From Hymenobacter amundsenii (GTDB taxonomy: Bacteria; Bacteroidota; Bacteroidia; Cytophagales; Hymenobacteraceae): a stretch of DNA of 64,000 nt. The notes below the pieces were generated by a model. That model was given only the letters and a program-made list of their open reading frames with translations. It did not search any database and was not told where the DNA came from. Below, one piece after another: positions 54,654 to 62,590 of the stretch. Numbering within the stretch: the first letter of the stretch is position 1; each line of letters opens with the position of its first letter. Made by a program: the position numbers and the translations under genes. The stretch covers positions 390,737-454,736 of the forward strand of contig NZ_NIRR01000001.1 of the NCBI RefSeq assembly GCF_002204745.1, in the 5' to 3' direction.

Positions 54654-56720
54654 CTACAAACTCAGGCGCGGAATCACGGTGCCGAGCATACCGGCCAGCT
54701 GGTTATCCATCTGCTTGAGCAGGTGAATGGTTTGCAGGTTTTCCATCATTTCGGCCTCGTCGGTGGGGTGGCGCAGGGCTTCGAGGCGTACGGCCAGCTC
54801 GCGCTCCACGTTCACTTTGTTGAGGCGCAGGATGGCGTTGTCGCAGGCCGGCTGGAGCACGTCGAGCTCCCGGGGCACGTAAATCTGGTGGGTGGTCCAG
54901 TTGGGGCTCAGCTCGTACTTCTCGGTGGCCAGCTCGGCCACCACGCTCCTAATATCGGACCGGCCGTGCTGGATGAGCGTGCGTACCTCGGGCCAGCGGC
55001 CCTGGTTGAGCTCTTCGCGGCATAAGTGCAGCATATCGGCGTAGATGCCGGTTTTGAACGTCGTATCGTCGAGCTGGTCGAGCAGGTACTGGGCCACGCT
55101 CACGTCGGGAGCCAGGGGCTGGGCCGAATACAGCAGCAGCAAGCGCACCACCTCCCGCTCGCACCGCTCCAGTATGTCGGGCACGGGCTCCATGTCCGGG
55201 GCCGGGGCCGCGCTGCCGCCGGCCAAATCCTCGGGCGAAGCGCCGTACATGAGAGCTTCGGCCTCTTCTTCGGGGCTGAGTTGATTGTTGCTTGTTGGCT
55301 GTCGGTTGTTGGTCTGGAAGCTGGCCCCGCTCCCACCACCGCTCTGGCCGCCGCTCCCGCTGTTGCTCTGGCCGCCGGCGGCTTTACCGGTGGCGTTGCG
55401 CACGAGCTTGTTGTACTCCGTGATGAGCACCTGCTCGTCGATACCGAAAGCCTGAGAGGTCTGCTGCAAAAACACCTGCCGCTTAATCGGGTCGGGCACT
55501 TTGCTGATGCTTTGCAGCACCTCGCGGATGGCCTCGGCCTTCTTCACCGGGTCGTGGGCGGCCTCGCGGCTCACGAGGTCAGTCTTGAACTGGATGAAGT
55601 CCTGGCTAGCCGTTTCCAGGTGGTCCTTGAAGCGCTGGTCGCCGACTTTGCGGATGTAGCTGTCGGGGTCGTCGCCGTCGGGGAACATCACCACCCGTAC
55701 ATTCAGGCCGCCTTCGAGCAGCATATCAATGCCCCGCAGCGAGGCCCGGATACCGGCCGCGTCGCCGTCGTAGAGCACGGTCACGTTGTCGGTGTAGCGC
55801 TTGAGCAGGCGAATCTGCCCGTCGGTGAGCGAGGTACCCGAGGTAGCCACCACGTTCTTGATGCCGCCCTGGTGCAGGCTCAGCACGTCGAGGTAGCCTT
55901 CCACTAAGTAGCACTGCTCCTCGCTGCGGATCGGCTGCCGGGCCTGGTAGAGGCCGTAGAGCACGTCGGATTTGTGGTAAATCTCCGATTCGGGCGAGTT
56001 GAGGTACTTGGCCGTTTTGTCGTGGGGCTTGAGCGTACGGGCGCCAAAGCCAATCACGCGGCCGCTCACGTTATGAATCGGGAACATCACCCGGCCCCGG
56101 AACCGGTCGTAGCGACGGCCGGTGTCCTGGCCGTTGTCGTCTTCGCGCACCACCACGAGGCCGGTTTTCTCCAGGTATTTCTGCTCGTAGCCCGCCGCCG
56201 TAGCCGATTTGAGCAGGTTATCCCACTGGTCGAGCGAGTAGCCCAGCTCGAAGGTGCTGATGGTGGTCTGGTTGAGGCCGCGCTGGCGCAGGTAGCTCCA
56301 GCCCACGCTCTGGCCCTCCTCGTCGTGCTCCAGCAGGCGATGGTAGTGGTCCTTGGCCCAGTTGGACACGATGAACTGGGAATCTTTTTCGTTCTGGGCC
56401 AGCTGCTGCTCGGGGGTTTTTTCTTCCTCCTGAACGTCGATACCGTACTTTTTGGCCAGGTATTTCAGGGCCTCGACGTAACTGGTGCCCTCAATGTCCA
56501 TGATGAACTGCACCACCCCGCCGGCCTTGCCGCAGCCGAAGCACTTATACAGCCCCTTGGCCGGAGCCACCGAAAAGCTCGGCGACTTCTCGTGGTGGAA
56601 CGGGCAGCAGGCCCACATATTCTGGCCCTTCTTCTTGAGGCTCACGAAGTCGCCCACCACCTCCACAATATCGGCGTGGTGGATAATCTGGTCGACGGTT
56701 TCTTTGGGGATGCGGGCCAT
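54654..56720 (-). CDS. dnaG: DNA primase DnaG
   Basis: Synthesises RNA primers at the replication fork. 688 residues. The N-terminal zinc-binding CHC2 domain (ACCPFHHEKSPSF; YKCFGCGKAGG) is followed by the catalytic core and TOPRIM domain (VEGYLDVLSLHQ; LYDGDAAG). A Gly/Ser/Asn-rich linker lies at about residues 445-490 (SNSGSGGQSGGGSG; TNNRQPTSNNQ), and a helical DnaB-interacting domain ends the protein. The TACCTTTG promoter box ends 7 bp before the ATG, implying a very short leader. Confidence 0.96.
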   Translation of the reverse strand: MARIPKETVDQIIHHADIVEVVGDFVSLKKKGQNMWACCPFHHEKSPSFSVAPAKGLYKCFGCGKAGGVVQFIMDIEGTSYVEALKYLAKKYGIDVQEEEKTPEQQLAQNEKDSQFIVSNWAKDHYHRLLEHDEEGQSVGWSYLRQRGLNQTTISTFELGYSLDQWDNLLKSATAAGYEQKYLEKTGLVVVREDDNGQDTGRRYDRFRGRVMFPIHNVSGRVIGFGARTLKPHDKTAKYLNSPESEIYHKSDVLYGLYQARQPIRSEEQCYLVEGYLDVLSLHQGGIKNVVATSGTSLTDGQIRLLKRYTDNVTVLYDGDAAGIRASLRGIDMLLEGGLNVRVVMFPDGDDPDSYIRKVGDQRFKDHLETASQDFIQFKTDLVSREAAHDPVKKAEAIREVLQSISKVPDPIKRQVFLQQTSQAFGIDEQVLITEYNKLVRNATGKAAGGQSNSGSGGQSGGGSGASFQTNNRQPTSNNQLSPEEEAEALMYGASPEDLAGGSAAPAPDMEPVPDILERCEREVVRLLLLYSAQPLAPDVSVAQYLLDQLDDTTFKTGIYADMLHLCREELNQGRWPEVRTLIQHGRSDIRSVVAELATEKYELSPNWTTHQIYVPRELDVLQPACDNAILRLNKVNVERELAVRLEALRHPTDEAEMMENLQTIHLLKQMDNQLAGMLGTVIPRLSL

Positions 56721-56727
56721 AGGAAGG

Positions 56728-56735
56728 CAAAGGTA
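56728..56735 (-). promoter_or_regulatory. Promoter -7 box of dnaG
   Basis: TACCTTTG on the minus strand, exact TAnnTTTG match only 7 bp upstream of the dnaG ATG. Confidence 0.6.
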
Positions 56736-56770
56736 GCACCCGCAGTTCTAGCCCTCTCCGTAAGCTGCTG

Positions 56771-58033
56771 CTAAAAGTTATGGCTGGCCGTGGTTTCGGG
56801 GATGATTACCACGTAATCGTAACCCAGAATCGTGGCTTCCAGCTTAGCATTGCTAACGCTGAGCCTATTGCGCAGCAGCGCCTGGCGCAGGGGGCGCACA
56901 TCGAACACCTGCCAACTGGTGCCAGCCGGAGTGGCGGCCATAAAGGGCAGCACCATCCCGGCGTCGGCGTGAGTATACGGATGCACGTTCTTGCTGAAGT
57001 CGTCGGGGTTGAAGCCGCCCGCCTGCGTACCCTGCTTGCCCATGATGAAGATATGCAGGCTTTTCTGGTCGTGGGCGTCAGCCAAGCTCGTGGCCAGGTT
57101 ACCTATGTCGTACATATCGCCCCAGATGCTTCGGCCCCGGCCCAGGTGGTAGGCCCCGAACTTGAACAGCGTAGCGGGCAGCGGCTGGCCGGGCTGGTCG
57201 TAGGGGCGCAGGGCAGTCAGCAGGTTGCGCTTCATCAGGTTGATGCGGGCAGTGTGCGACCCCGGCTGGCCCTGGCTGCTGGCCCGGTAAATGTCGGCGC
57301 TGGCCAGATACGCCTCCACCATCTGCCGGGCGGGCGGCATTTCCGACTGCACCAGTTCGCGCAGCTTATTCAAGCGGGCAGCCGGCGCGTACATGCTCAG
57401 GCTATCGAGCCTGGTCTGCATGGCCCGGTAATCGGTGGCCTGGCTGGCCGCGGCCTGGCGCTGTAGTGCCGCCCGCACGGATTTGCTTTTCACCTGGTCG
57501 GCCAGCATCTCCAAAAACCGGCCCGAGGAAAAGAGGTTCATCTGGTCGAGGCCTACAATGGCCGTTTGCTGCGCCCGCAGCGCCTGGGCCAGCTCAAATT
57601 CCTCCTGCCAGCTATAAAAGGAAAGCGACATCGGGTGCTGCTTGCTGAAGGCCGTGGGCAGCCCCGGCTGGGCTGCCAGGCGGTTCAGGTCCTGGGCTTG
57701 GTACTGGTCGATTTCGGCCACGAATACCCGGGGCTTCAGCACGGCGGCCACCGCCTGCGTTAACTGCGGAATCTGGGCCATGCCGTGGTCTTCACCAATG
57801 AGCACGAAGGTACTTTGCCCGATGTCCTGCCGTAGTTTCTCCCATCCCGGCCCGCTGAGTTGGGGGCCTTGCGCCGTCAGGGCAAACTGGTTCTGGCGCA
57901 CCAGGCGTTGCAGGGCGGTATCGGCTGGGGCGGTTGTCTGCGCGTGAGTGTTAAGAGCGGCAGTCAGCAGAAAAGCCGACAGCACCAACCAGGACCAGCG
58001 GCCTGCCAAAACCCGCACCAGATAGTTGGACAT
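56771..58033 (-). CDS. Secreted protein of possible Tiki/erythromycin-esterase-like fold
   Basis: 420 residues; the ATG at 58033 is followed by a signal peptide ending NTHAQ. Conserved-looking motifs are FVLIGEDHGMAQIPQLTQAV, RVFVAEIDQYQAQ and TLFKFGAYHLGRG. Their spacing of GE-H, E and H recalls the Tiki/ChaN/Ere superfamily, whose members use such residues for metal or catalysis, but the match is distant and the function open. A TATCTTTC box at 58077-58084 (7 of 8) drives it divergently from mrp. Confidence 0.6.
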   Translation of the reverse strand: MSNYLVRVLAGRWSWLVLSAFLLTAALNTHAQTTAPADTALQRLVRQNQFALTAQGPQLSGPGWEKLRQDIGQSTFVLIGEDHGMAQIPQLTQAVAAVLKPRVFVAEIDQYQAQDLNRLAAQPGLPTAFSKQHPMSLSFYSWQEEFELAQALRAQQTAIVGLDQMNLFSSGRFLEMLADQVKSKSVRAALQRQAAASQATDYRAMQTRLDSLSMYAPAARLNKLRELVQSEMPPARQMVEAYLASADIYRASSQGQPGSHTARINLMKRNLLTALRPYDQPGQPLPATLFKFGAYHLGRGRSIWGDMYDIGNLATSLADAHDQKSLHIFIMGKQGTQAGGFNPDDFSKNVHPYTHADAGMVLPFMAATPAGTSWQVFDVRPLRQALLRNRLSVSNAKLEATILGYDYVVIIPETTASHNF

Positions 58034-58076
58034 AAGAAATTCGCGTAGGGAATACAGAAAGGGGAAAAGGGGGCTG

Positions 58077-58084
58077 GAAAGATA
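58077..58084 (-). promoter_or_regulatory. Promoter -7 box of the gene at 56771-58033
   Basis: TATCTTTC on the minus strand, 7 of 8 to TAnnTTTG, 43 bp before the start. Confidence 0.5.
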
Positions 58085-58147
58085 GTAAGACTTACTGCAC
58101 AGGCGCGGCTTTCCGCACGGGACCAACCGCCGCCCCGGTTTCCGGGT

Positions 58148-58155
58148 TATCTTTG
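58148..58155 (+). promoter_or_regulatory. Promoter -7 box of mrp
   Basis: TATCTTTG, exact TAnnTTTG match 27 bp before the ATG at 58183; rules out the frame starting at 58153. Confidence 0.65.
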
Positions 58156-58182
58156 CACTTCGTTACCTACTTGCAAATACCT

Positions 58183-59286
58183 ATGGCCCCCATCACCAAA
58201 GAAGCCGTTCTCAAAGCCCTCAGCTACGTGGAGGAGCCCGATCTGGGCCAGGACCTGGTCACGCTCAACATGATTGAGGACGTGGCCATCGATGGCCACA
58301 CTGTCTCGTTCACCGTCGTGCTCACCACCCCCGCCTGCCCGCTCAAGCAGCTCATCCACGACGCCTGCGAGCGGGCCATCCATACGATGGTGGACCAGGA
58401 CGCGCAGGTAGTCATTGTGATGACTTCGCGGGTGACGACCATGCGCCAGAACCGCGACATTCTGCCCGGCGTCAAGAACATCATTGCCGTGGCCTCGGGC
58501 AAGGGCGGCGTGGGCAAAAGCACCGTTACGGCCAACCTAGCCATTGCGCTGGCCCAGAGCGGGGCCCGCGTGGGCCTAATCGATGCCGATATCTCCGGCC
58601 CCAGCATACCGCTCATGTTCGGGCAGGAAAGCGCCCGGCCCCACATCTTTCAGGGCGAGGACGGCAAGAACCGCATCCAGCCCATTGAGGCCCACGGCGT
58701 GAAGCTGATGAGCATCGGGTTTCTGGCGCCCGCCGAATCGGCCATCGTCTGGCGCGGCCCGATGGCGTCGTCGGCCCTCAAGCAGTTCATCACGGAAGTG
58801 GATTGGGGCGAGCTGGACTACCTGCTGCTCGACATGCCCCCCGGAACCTCCGACATCCACCTGACCATGGTGCAGACCGTGCCCGTGACGGGTGCCGTCA
58901 TCGTGACCACGCCCCAGAAAGTAGCGCTGGCCGACGCCGAAAAGGGCCTCCAGATGTTCCGGTTGCCCCAGATCAACGTACCGGTGCTGGGCATCGTCGA
59001 GAACATGGCTTGGTTTACGCCCGCCGAGCTGCCCGATAACCGCTACTTTATCTTCGGCGAAGGCGGCGGCAAGGGCTTGGCCGAAAAGCACGAAGTACCC
59101 CTGCTGGGCCAGATTCCGCTGGTGCAAACCATCCGCGAAAACGGCGACCAGGGCACGCCCGCCATCCTGCAGCAAGACACGCCAGCCGCCATCCTATTCG
59201 GGCAGTTGGCCGAGGAAGTGGCCCGCCAGATCAGCATCCGCAACGCCGTGGCCCCCAAGACCAACATCGTGGAAATGAACCGGTAA
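58183..59286 (+). CDS. mrp: Mrp/ApbC-family iron-sulfur carrier ATPase
   Basis: Cytosolic P-loop ATPase that transfers Fe-S clusters to target proteins. 367 residues. The N-terminal MIP18/DUF59 domain (ALSYVEEPDLGQDLVTLNMI) precedes the deviant Walker A GKGGVGKST, DADISGPSIP, and LLDMPPGTSD. The family's C-terminal CxxC is not evident: the segment reads VENMAWFTPAELPDNRYFIF, with no cysteine where VENMSYF-CP-C is common. It is followed by the NFU gene, fitting a joint role in Fe-S maturation. Confidence 0.92.
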   Translation: MAPITKEAVLKALSYVEEPDLGQDLVTLNMIEDVAIDGHTVSFTVVLTTPACPLKQLIHDACERAIHTMVDQDAQVVIVMTSRVTTMRQNRDILPGVKNIIAVASGKGGVGKSTVTANLAIALAQSGARVGLIDADISGPSIPLMFGQESARPHIFQGEDGKNRIQPIEAHGVKLMSIGFLAPAESAIVWRGPMASSALKQFITEVDWGELDYLLLDMPPGTSDIHLTMVQTVPVTGAVIVTTPQKVALADAEKGLQMFRLPQINVPVLGIVENMAWFTPAELPDNRYFIFGEGGGKGLAEKHEVPLLGQIPLVQTIRENGDQGTPAILQQDTPAAILFGQLAEEVARQISIRNAVAPKTNIVEMNR

Positions 59287-59434
59287 CCATCCGGCCAATG
59301 CCTCCTGAACTTCTGCCTGCCCCGCTCGGTTTAGGATTGCGCGGGCGGAAAGTTCTACCTTTATATTATTGCCGCCCGCGACCCGATTTGCACCAAGCCG
59401 CGCCGTCCGAGGCCGAATCAGAGAAAACCGTAGC

Positions 59435-59734
59435 ATGAACGTAGCCCCCGATACTGCCGAAACCCACCCCCTCCTGCCCCGCGTCGAGCAGGCCCTGGAC
59501 GGCATCCGGCCCTACCTGGCCGCCGACGGCGGCAACGTGCGGGTGCTGGAAATCACCGACGATATGGTGTTGCGCCTGGAGCTACTCGGCGCCTGCGGCA
59601 CCTGCCCCATGTCGGCCATGACGCTGAAAGCCGGCGTGGAGGAATCGGTGAAGAAGGCCGTGCCCGAAATCCGGTCCGTGGAAGCCGTGAATGTCACGCC
59701 CATGAGCGAGCAGCCCGCCGGCCAGGTCCGATAA
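59435..59734 (+). CDS. NifU-like (NFU domain) iron-sulfur scaffold
   Basis: 99 residues. Single NFU domain: ALDGIRPYLAADGGNVRVLEI, the cluster-binding CxxC in LLGACGTCPMSAMTLKAG, and VEESVKKAVPEIRSVEAVN. It assembles or carries 4Fe-4S clusters, probably handing over to Mrp encoded just upstream. The 148-bp gap and a TACCTTTA box (59356-59363) suggest it has its own promoter. The start at 59435 is the first ATG downstream of that box. A terminator-like hairpin follows. Confidence 0.92.
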   Translation: MNVAPDTAETHPLLPRVEQALDGIRPYLAADGGNVRVLEITDDMVLRLELLGACGTCPMSAMTLKAGVEESVKKAVPEIRSVEAVNVTPMSEQPAGQVR

Positions 59735-59761
59735 GACTCATTTCCCGAGTGCCAAAAGCAG

Positions 59762-59799
59762 CGCCCCGCTCCTACCGGTTTTCCGGTTGGGGCGGGGCG
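59762..59799 (+). terminator. GC-rich hairpin after the NFU gene
   Basis: 17-bp arms 59762-59778 and 59783-59799 with three mismatches and a TTTT loop. The rest of 59800-59988 is AT-rich with no gene seen. Confidence 0.65.
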
Positions 59800-59988
59800 T
59801 TGTGGTTTTGGGGAGTTTGCGTGTTACGACGTTTAAGTATTTGCGAAGGCAGTGGCATTCATTGTACAAATGCTGAACCCTTATTCTTTTACTTAATAAA
59901 GATATATTGTTCAGCCGTTATTCTGAAGCCCTGCTTTTGCAAATATTGATGTTGTGTGCTTTTTTGTCGCACATATTGCAAGGTGAAT

Positions 59989-60507
59989 TTATCGATTATA
60001 ATACCAACGTCTTCCTTCAACGGTCTTACAGTATTTTTTAAAATCTTGCCTTAAAATTGAGGCTCCTATTGTTAGGCTAACATTTGTATCTATTCCAAAC
60101 TTTTTATCTAACACTCTAAGTAGATAGTTAACCATATATGGATGAGCAAAGTCAGAACGCTTAACTTTTATTCTCATATCGTTGATTGTATAATAGTAAA
60201 TCCAACTTGTTATTATTGTCTGCACTAAATACTTTTGCTCGTCAGTGGTTAACTCATATAAATTTTTGTCAATAATAATTGGCAAAAAGTTCAGGTTTAA
60301 GTGCTGAATAAAATCGTTATAAATTATTTGAAATGCATCAATTGTTAAGTTACTAAACAAACAATTTACATTTTCGTTTTTAACTCTTAGTGTATCGCCT
60401 TCATATGTCACTTCAAATATTTGTGAAGTATCCACCGTAGCTTTCGAAGGTTGATAAAAATAAATGTCGTTGGGATTCACCTTATTATTCAGTCCGAAAA
60501 TGTTCAT
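59989..60507 (-). CDS. Hypothetical protein, AT-rich gene
   Basis: 172 residues starting MNIFGLNNKVNPNDIYFYQ. Rich in Asn, Ile, Lys and Tyr; no signal peptide or membrane segment. There is an aromatic helix (TIITSWIYYYTINDMRIKV) and a basic end (KTVEGRRWYYNR). Composition and codons differ sharply from the core genes, indicating transfer. I recognise no family; size and composition resemble orphan immunity proteins of polymorphic-toxin loci, but no toxin is adjacent, so this is only a suggestion. Confidence 0.6.
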   Translation of the reverse strand: MNIFGLNNKVNPNDIYFYQPSKATVDTSQIFEVTYEGDTLRVKNENVNCLFSNLTIDAFQIIYNDFIQHLNLNFLPIIIDKNLYELTTDEQKYLVQTIITSWIYYYTINDMRIKVKRSDFAHPYMVNYLLRVLDKKFGIDTNVSLTIGASILRQDFKKYCKTVEGRRWYYNR

Positions 60508-60597
60508 CGTTTACGGGGTTTCTATAATAGCACACAACACCCCGATACCCGCAACTACACAAGACCTGAGTTGCGTAAAGCGAACCAACAGTAGCAC

Positions 60598-60626
60598 GGT
60601 ACCCGCAACTGTAAGTTGCGGGTACC
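60598..60626. repeat. Perfect 13-bp hairpin
   Basis: GGTACCCGCAACT - GTA - AGTTGCGGGTACC. A related single arm (TACCCGCAACT) occurs upstream at 60546-60556. Located between the AT-rich gene and the MpaB-like gene; the rest of 60508-60692 shows nothing else. Confidence 0.8.
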
Positions 60627-60692
60627 TGATAAGGGAGTAGCCGCTCAAGGTAGCACGTTCATTCTATTTTGCCAATTCAGTTTTTTCGTCCG

Positions 60693-61466
60693 TCACGCAG
60701 CCACTACCGGCACCACATCCAGCGCCTGAATCTGAGCTTTATAGGCGGTGGGCAGCAGGGCTTCGCGGGCCCACTGGCTTAGGCCGAGGCGCTGGGTGCG
60801 GCGGTATACCGGCAGCAGCAGGCGCAGCCCCCTGCCCTGGCCCAGCCGGAGCAGCTGGCTCACCAGCGGCGGCACCACCAGGCCCTGGGCGGCCAGCAGC
60901 AGGCGGTAGCGCACGGGGCCGAGGTGGCGGCGGTATTGCTGGTAGAGGTCGGTGGTATAGCGGCTCGGGGCCAGGTCGTGCTCCATGTGCTGCTGGCGGG
61001 CGGTTTGCCAAGGCCCGTAGGCCAAGGGCACCTCCGGGATGCCCATGCGCTGGCCAACGCGGCCGAACACTGCCACTACCTCCTGCTTTTCGGCGGTGGT
61101 CAGGGGGCGCTCAAGGGTTTCGAAGGCGCGGATGGAGTAGTCGATGAGCATAAACAGCACGTCGCGGTAGGCCCAGGCGGGGATGCGCTGGCCGCGCTTG
61201 GCCTCCACCCCCGCGTGGATGGCGGCAATGGTGTCGATGGCCCGCTCGGCGGCCGTTTGCTCGGCAAACACGATCTGGCGGGCGTATTCCACCGTCGAGA
61301 ACAGACGGGCTAGCGGGTCGGCGGGCAGGCGGCCGGTGAAGTAGAGCCAGTCCACGGCTTTGTTGACGGCAAACTCGGCCGCCGCCCCGGCGAAAATGAA
61401 CAGGATGGTGTCGGCCTTCCCCCAAATGGTACGCACGACGGAGCCTTGCGGCACAAAGTATTCCAT
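60693..61466 (-). CDS. Oxygenase MpaB family protein (DUF2236)
   Basis: 257 residues from the ATG at 61466 (MEYFVPQGSVVRTIWGK); an ATG at 61493 is possible. The family pattern is recognisable: FIFAGAAAEFAVNKAVDWL (DUF2236 proteins usually begin with a glycine-rich region here), an IDTIAAIHAGVEAKRGQRIP region near the usual His motif, DVLFMLIDYSI, and a helical C-terminus. The relatives of latex-clearing protein and MpaB bind heme or act as oxygenases; the substrate is unknown. GC-rich like the core genome although flanked by AT-rich genes. Confidence 0.8.
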   Translation of the reverse strand: MEYFVPQGSVVRTIWGKADTILFIFAGAAAEFAVNKAVDWLYFTGRLPADPLARLFSTVEYARQIVFAEQTAAERAIDTIAAIHAGVEAKRGQRIPAWAYRDVLFMLIDYSIRAFETLERPLTTAEKQEVVAVFGRVGQRMGIPEVPLAYGPWQTARQQHMEHDLAPSRYTTDLYQQYRRHLGPVRYRLLLAAQGLVVPPLVSQLLRLGQGRGLRLLLPVYRRTQRLGLSQWAREALLPTAYKAQIQALDVVPVVAA

Positions 61467-61625
61467 AGCAACCAGACAAACGCCCCGCCTCACCCAACCG
61501 TTCGGGTAGCCCAGCGGAGCTTGATTCGGCCGGCAAGTTATAAAAGTACTTTGTATTACAAAGTTTAAGTAGCTTTATGCGGCCTTCCTAACCGGTATCG
61601 GAGCCGACTTCTGCACGCCACTCCC

Positions 61626-61840
61626 TTGTTGCTTCCACCCGATTCTGCTACCCGCCGCCGGGCATGGCTCCTGCTGCTGGCGCTGCTCACGCTACTGCTG
61701 GGGCTGTGGTTCAGCCCTCACGCAACCTCCGTGGCTCGGCGCTACTTGTTATTCTGGCTGGTGGCTCTGCTGCGGGTGGCATGACCCTCGGGCTAATGGT
61801 AGCCGTCCAAATCGGCATCTTATCCGACTATCAGCAGTAA
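61626..61840 (+). pseudogene. Small two-helix membrane protein, frameshifted
   Basis: From a TTG at 61626 (LLPPDSATRRRAW) a hydrophobic helix LLLLALLTLLLGLWF is followed by HATSVARRYLLFWLVALL. As read it ends at 61783; in the -1 frame the continuation GGMTLGLMVAVQIGILSDYQQ ends at 61840 (residues cited in part: GMTLGLMVAVQIGIL). One missing base near 61770 would give a 71-residue protein with two membrane helices. A TAGCTTTA box (about 61569-61576) lies upstream. Overlaps the 3' end of the convergent gene at 61820 by 21 bp. Confidence 0.55.
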
Positions 61841-62317
61841 TACTTTATTTTCATTTTCAACTTTAGCTAAGTTGCTATGCAATATTTTTATTGCGCTAAG
61901 ACTCATCCTCGCAGTTTCCTCGTCATAGTCACCTGAAAAATCCTGGTTGAACTTTTGCAATTCTCTTAATGAAAAATAATCAGGATTTATTTGACTCAAA
62001 AATGCGACTCTCTGTTCGTGAGAAAACAAGAAATGTGAACTCCTCCTTTTATCAACAAGATATTTTGCAGTGATATCGTATTTATTTTCCAGCAGGTTAA
62101 TGTTCTTTTCTTCTTGCAAAAAAACAAGCAAATTTCCGTAAACATAACCTGACCCGTTAAATCCCTCTAACCCTTCTGCATTATTTTCTAAAAAATCATA
62201 ATATATATCTACCACATTTTTACTGAAGAAAGCTTTCTTAACAGTTATTTCGGCACTGCGTTTTAAACCGTCAAGTTTAGAAACATCCACCAAATAGAAT
62301 AAAGATGATGCGGACAT
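61820..62317 (-). CDS. Hypothetical protein, AT-rich gene
   Basis: 165 residues starting MSASSLFYLVDVSKLDGLK. Lysine-, asparagine- and phenylalanine-rich, no signal peptide. Helical segments: NVVDIYYDFLENNAEGLEGF, EEKNINLLENKYDITAKYL, EETARMSLSAIKILHSNL. Composition is clearly unlike the core genes, as for the gene at 59989. No family recognised; immunity-like or other accessory function is speculative. The 273 bp upstream of it (62318-62590) show no further gene. Confidence 0.6.
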   Translation of the reverse strand: MSASSLFYLVDVSKLDGLKRSAEITVKKAFFSKNVVDIYYDFLENNAEGLEGFNGSGYVYGNLLVFLQEEKNINLLENKYDITAKYLVDKRRSSHFLFSHEQRVAFLSQINPDYFSLRELQKFNQDFSGDYDEETARMSLSAIKILHSNLAKVENENKVLLLIVG

Positions 62318-62554
62318 AATAAGTCATTTTAGATGAAGAAATATGGGTGGCAAGTAGAAACCACCTGTAACAGCTTTATTTATACCCCCTTGCCTTTGCC
62401 TTAACAACGTTAATACAACCAACGGCATCCCTAATGTCGCTATTACCCCACGCGCAACGATAGCTACTACAGTGCGGGAGCAACGGCTCAAGGTAGCAGC
62501 TTTACGGAATTTCCCAGTGCCACCCTGCCATCTGCCTCATTCAGCCAGCTATTC

Positions 62555-62562
62555 TACCTTTG
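62555..62562 (+). promoter_or_regulatory. Promoter -7 box of fahA
   Basis: TACCTTTG, exact TAnnTTTG match 28 bp before the fahA ATG. Confidence 0.65.
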
Positions 62563-62590
62563 CCCCGATATCCACCTACCTCCTACCCGT

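Noticed and set aside
60642..62501. GCTCAAGGTAGCA occurs at both 60643 and 62486, bracketing three genes
   Set aside because: A 13-bp exact pair is expected several times by chance in 64 kb and no element ends or transposase are present.
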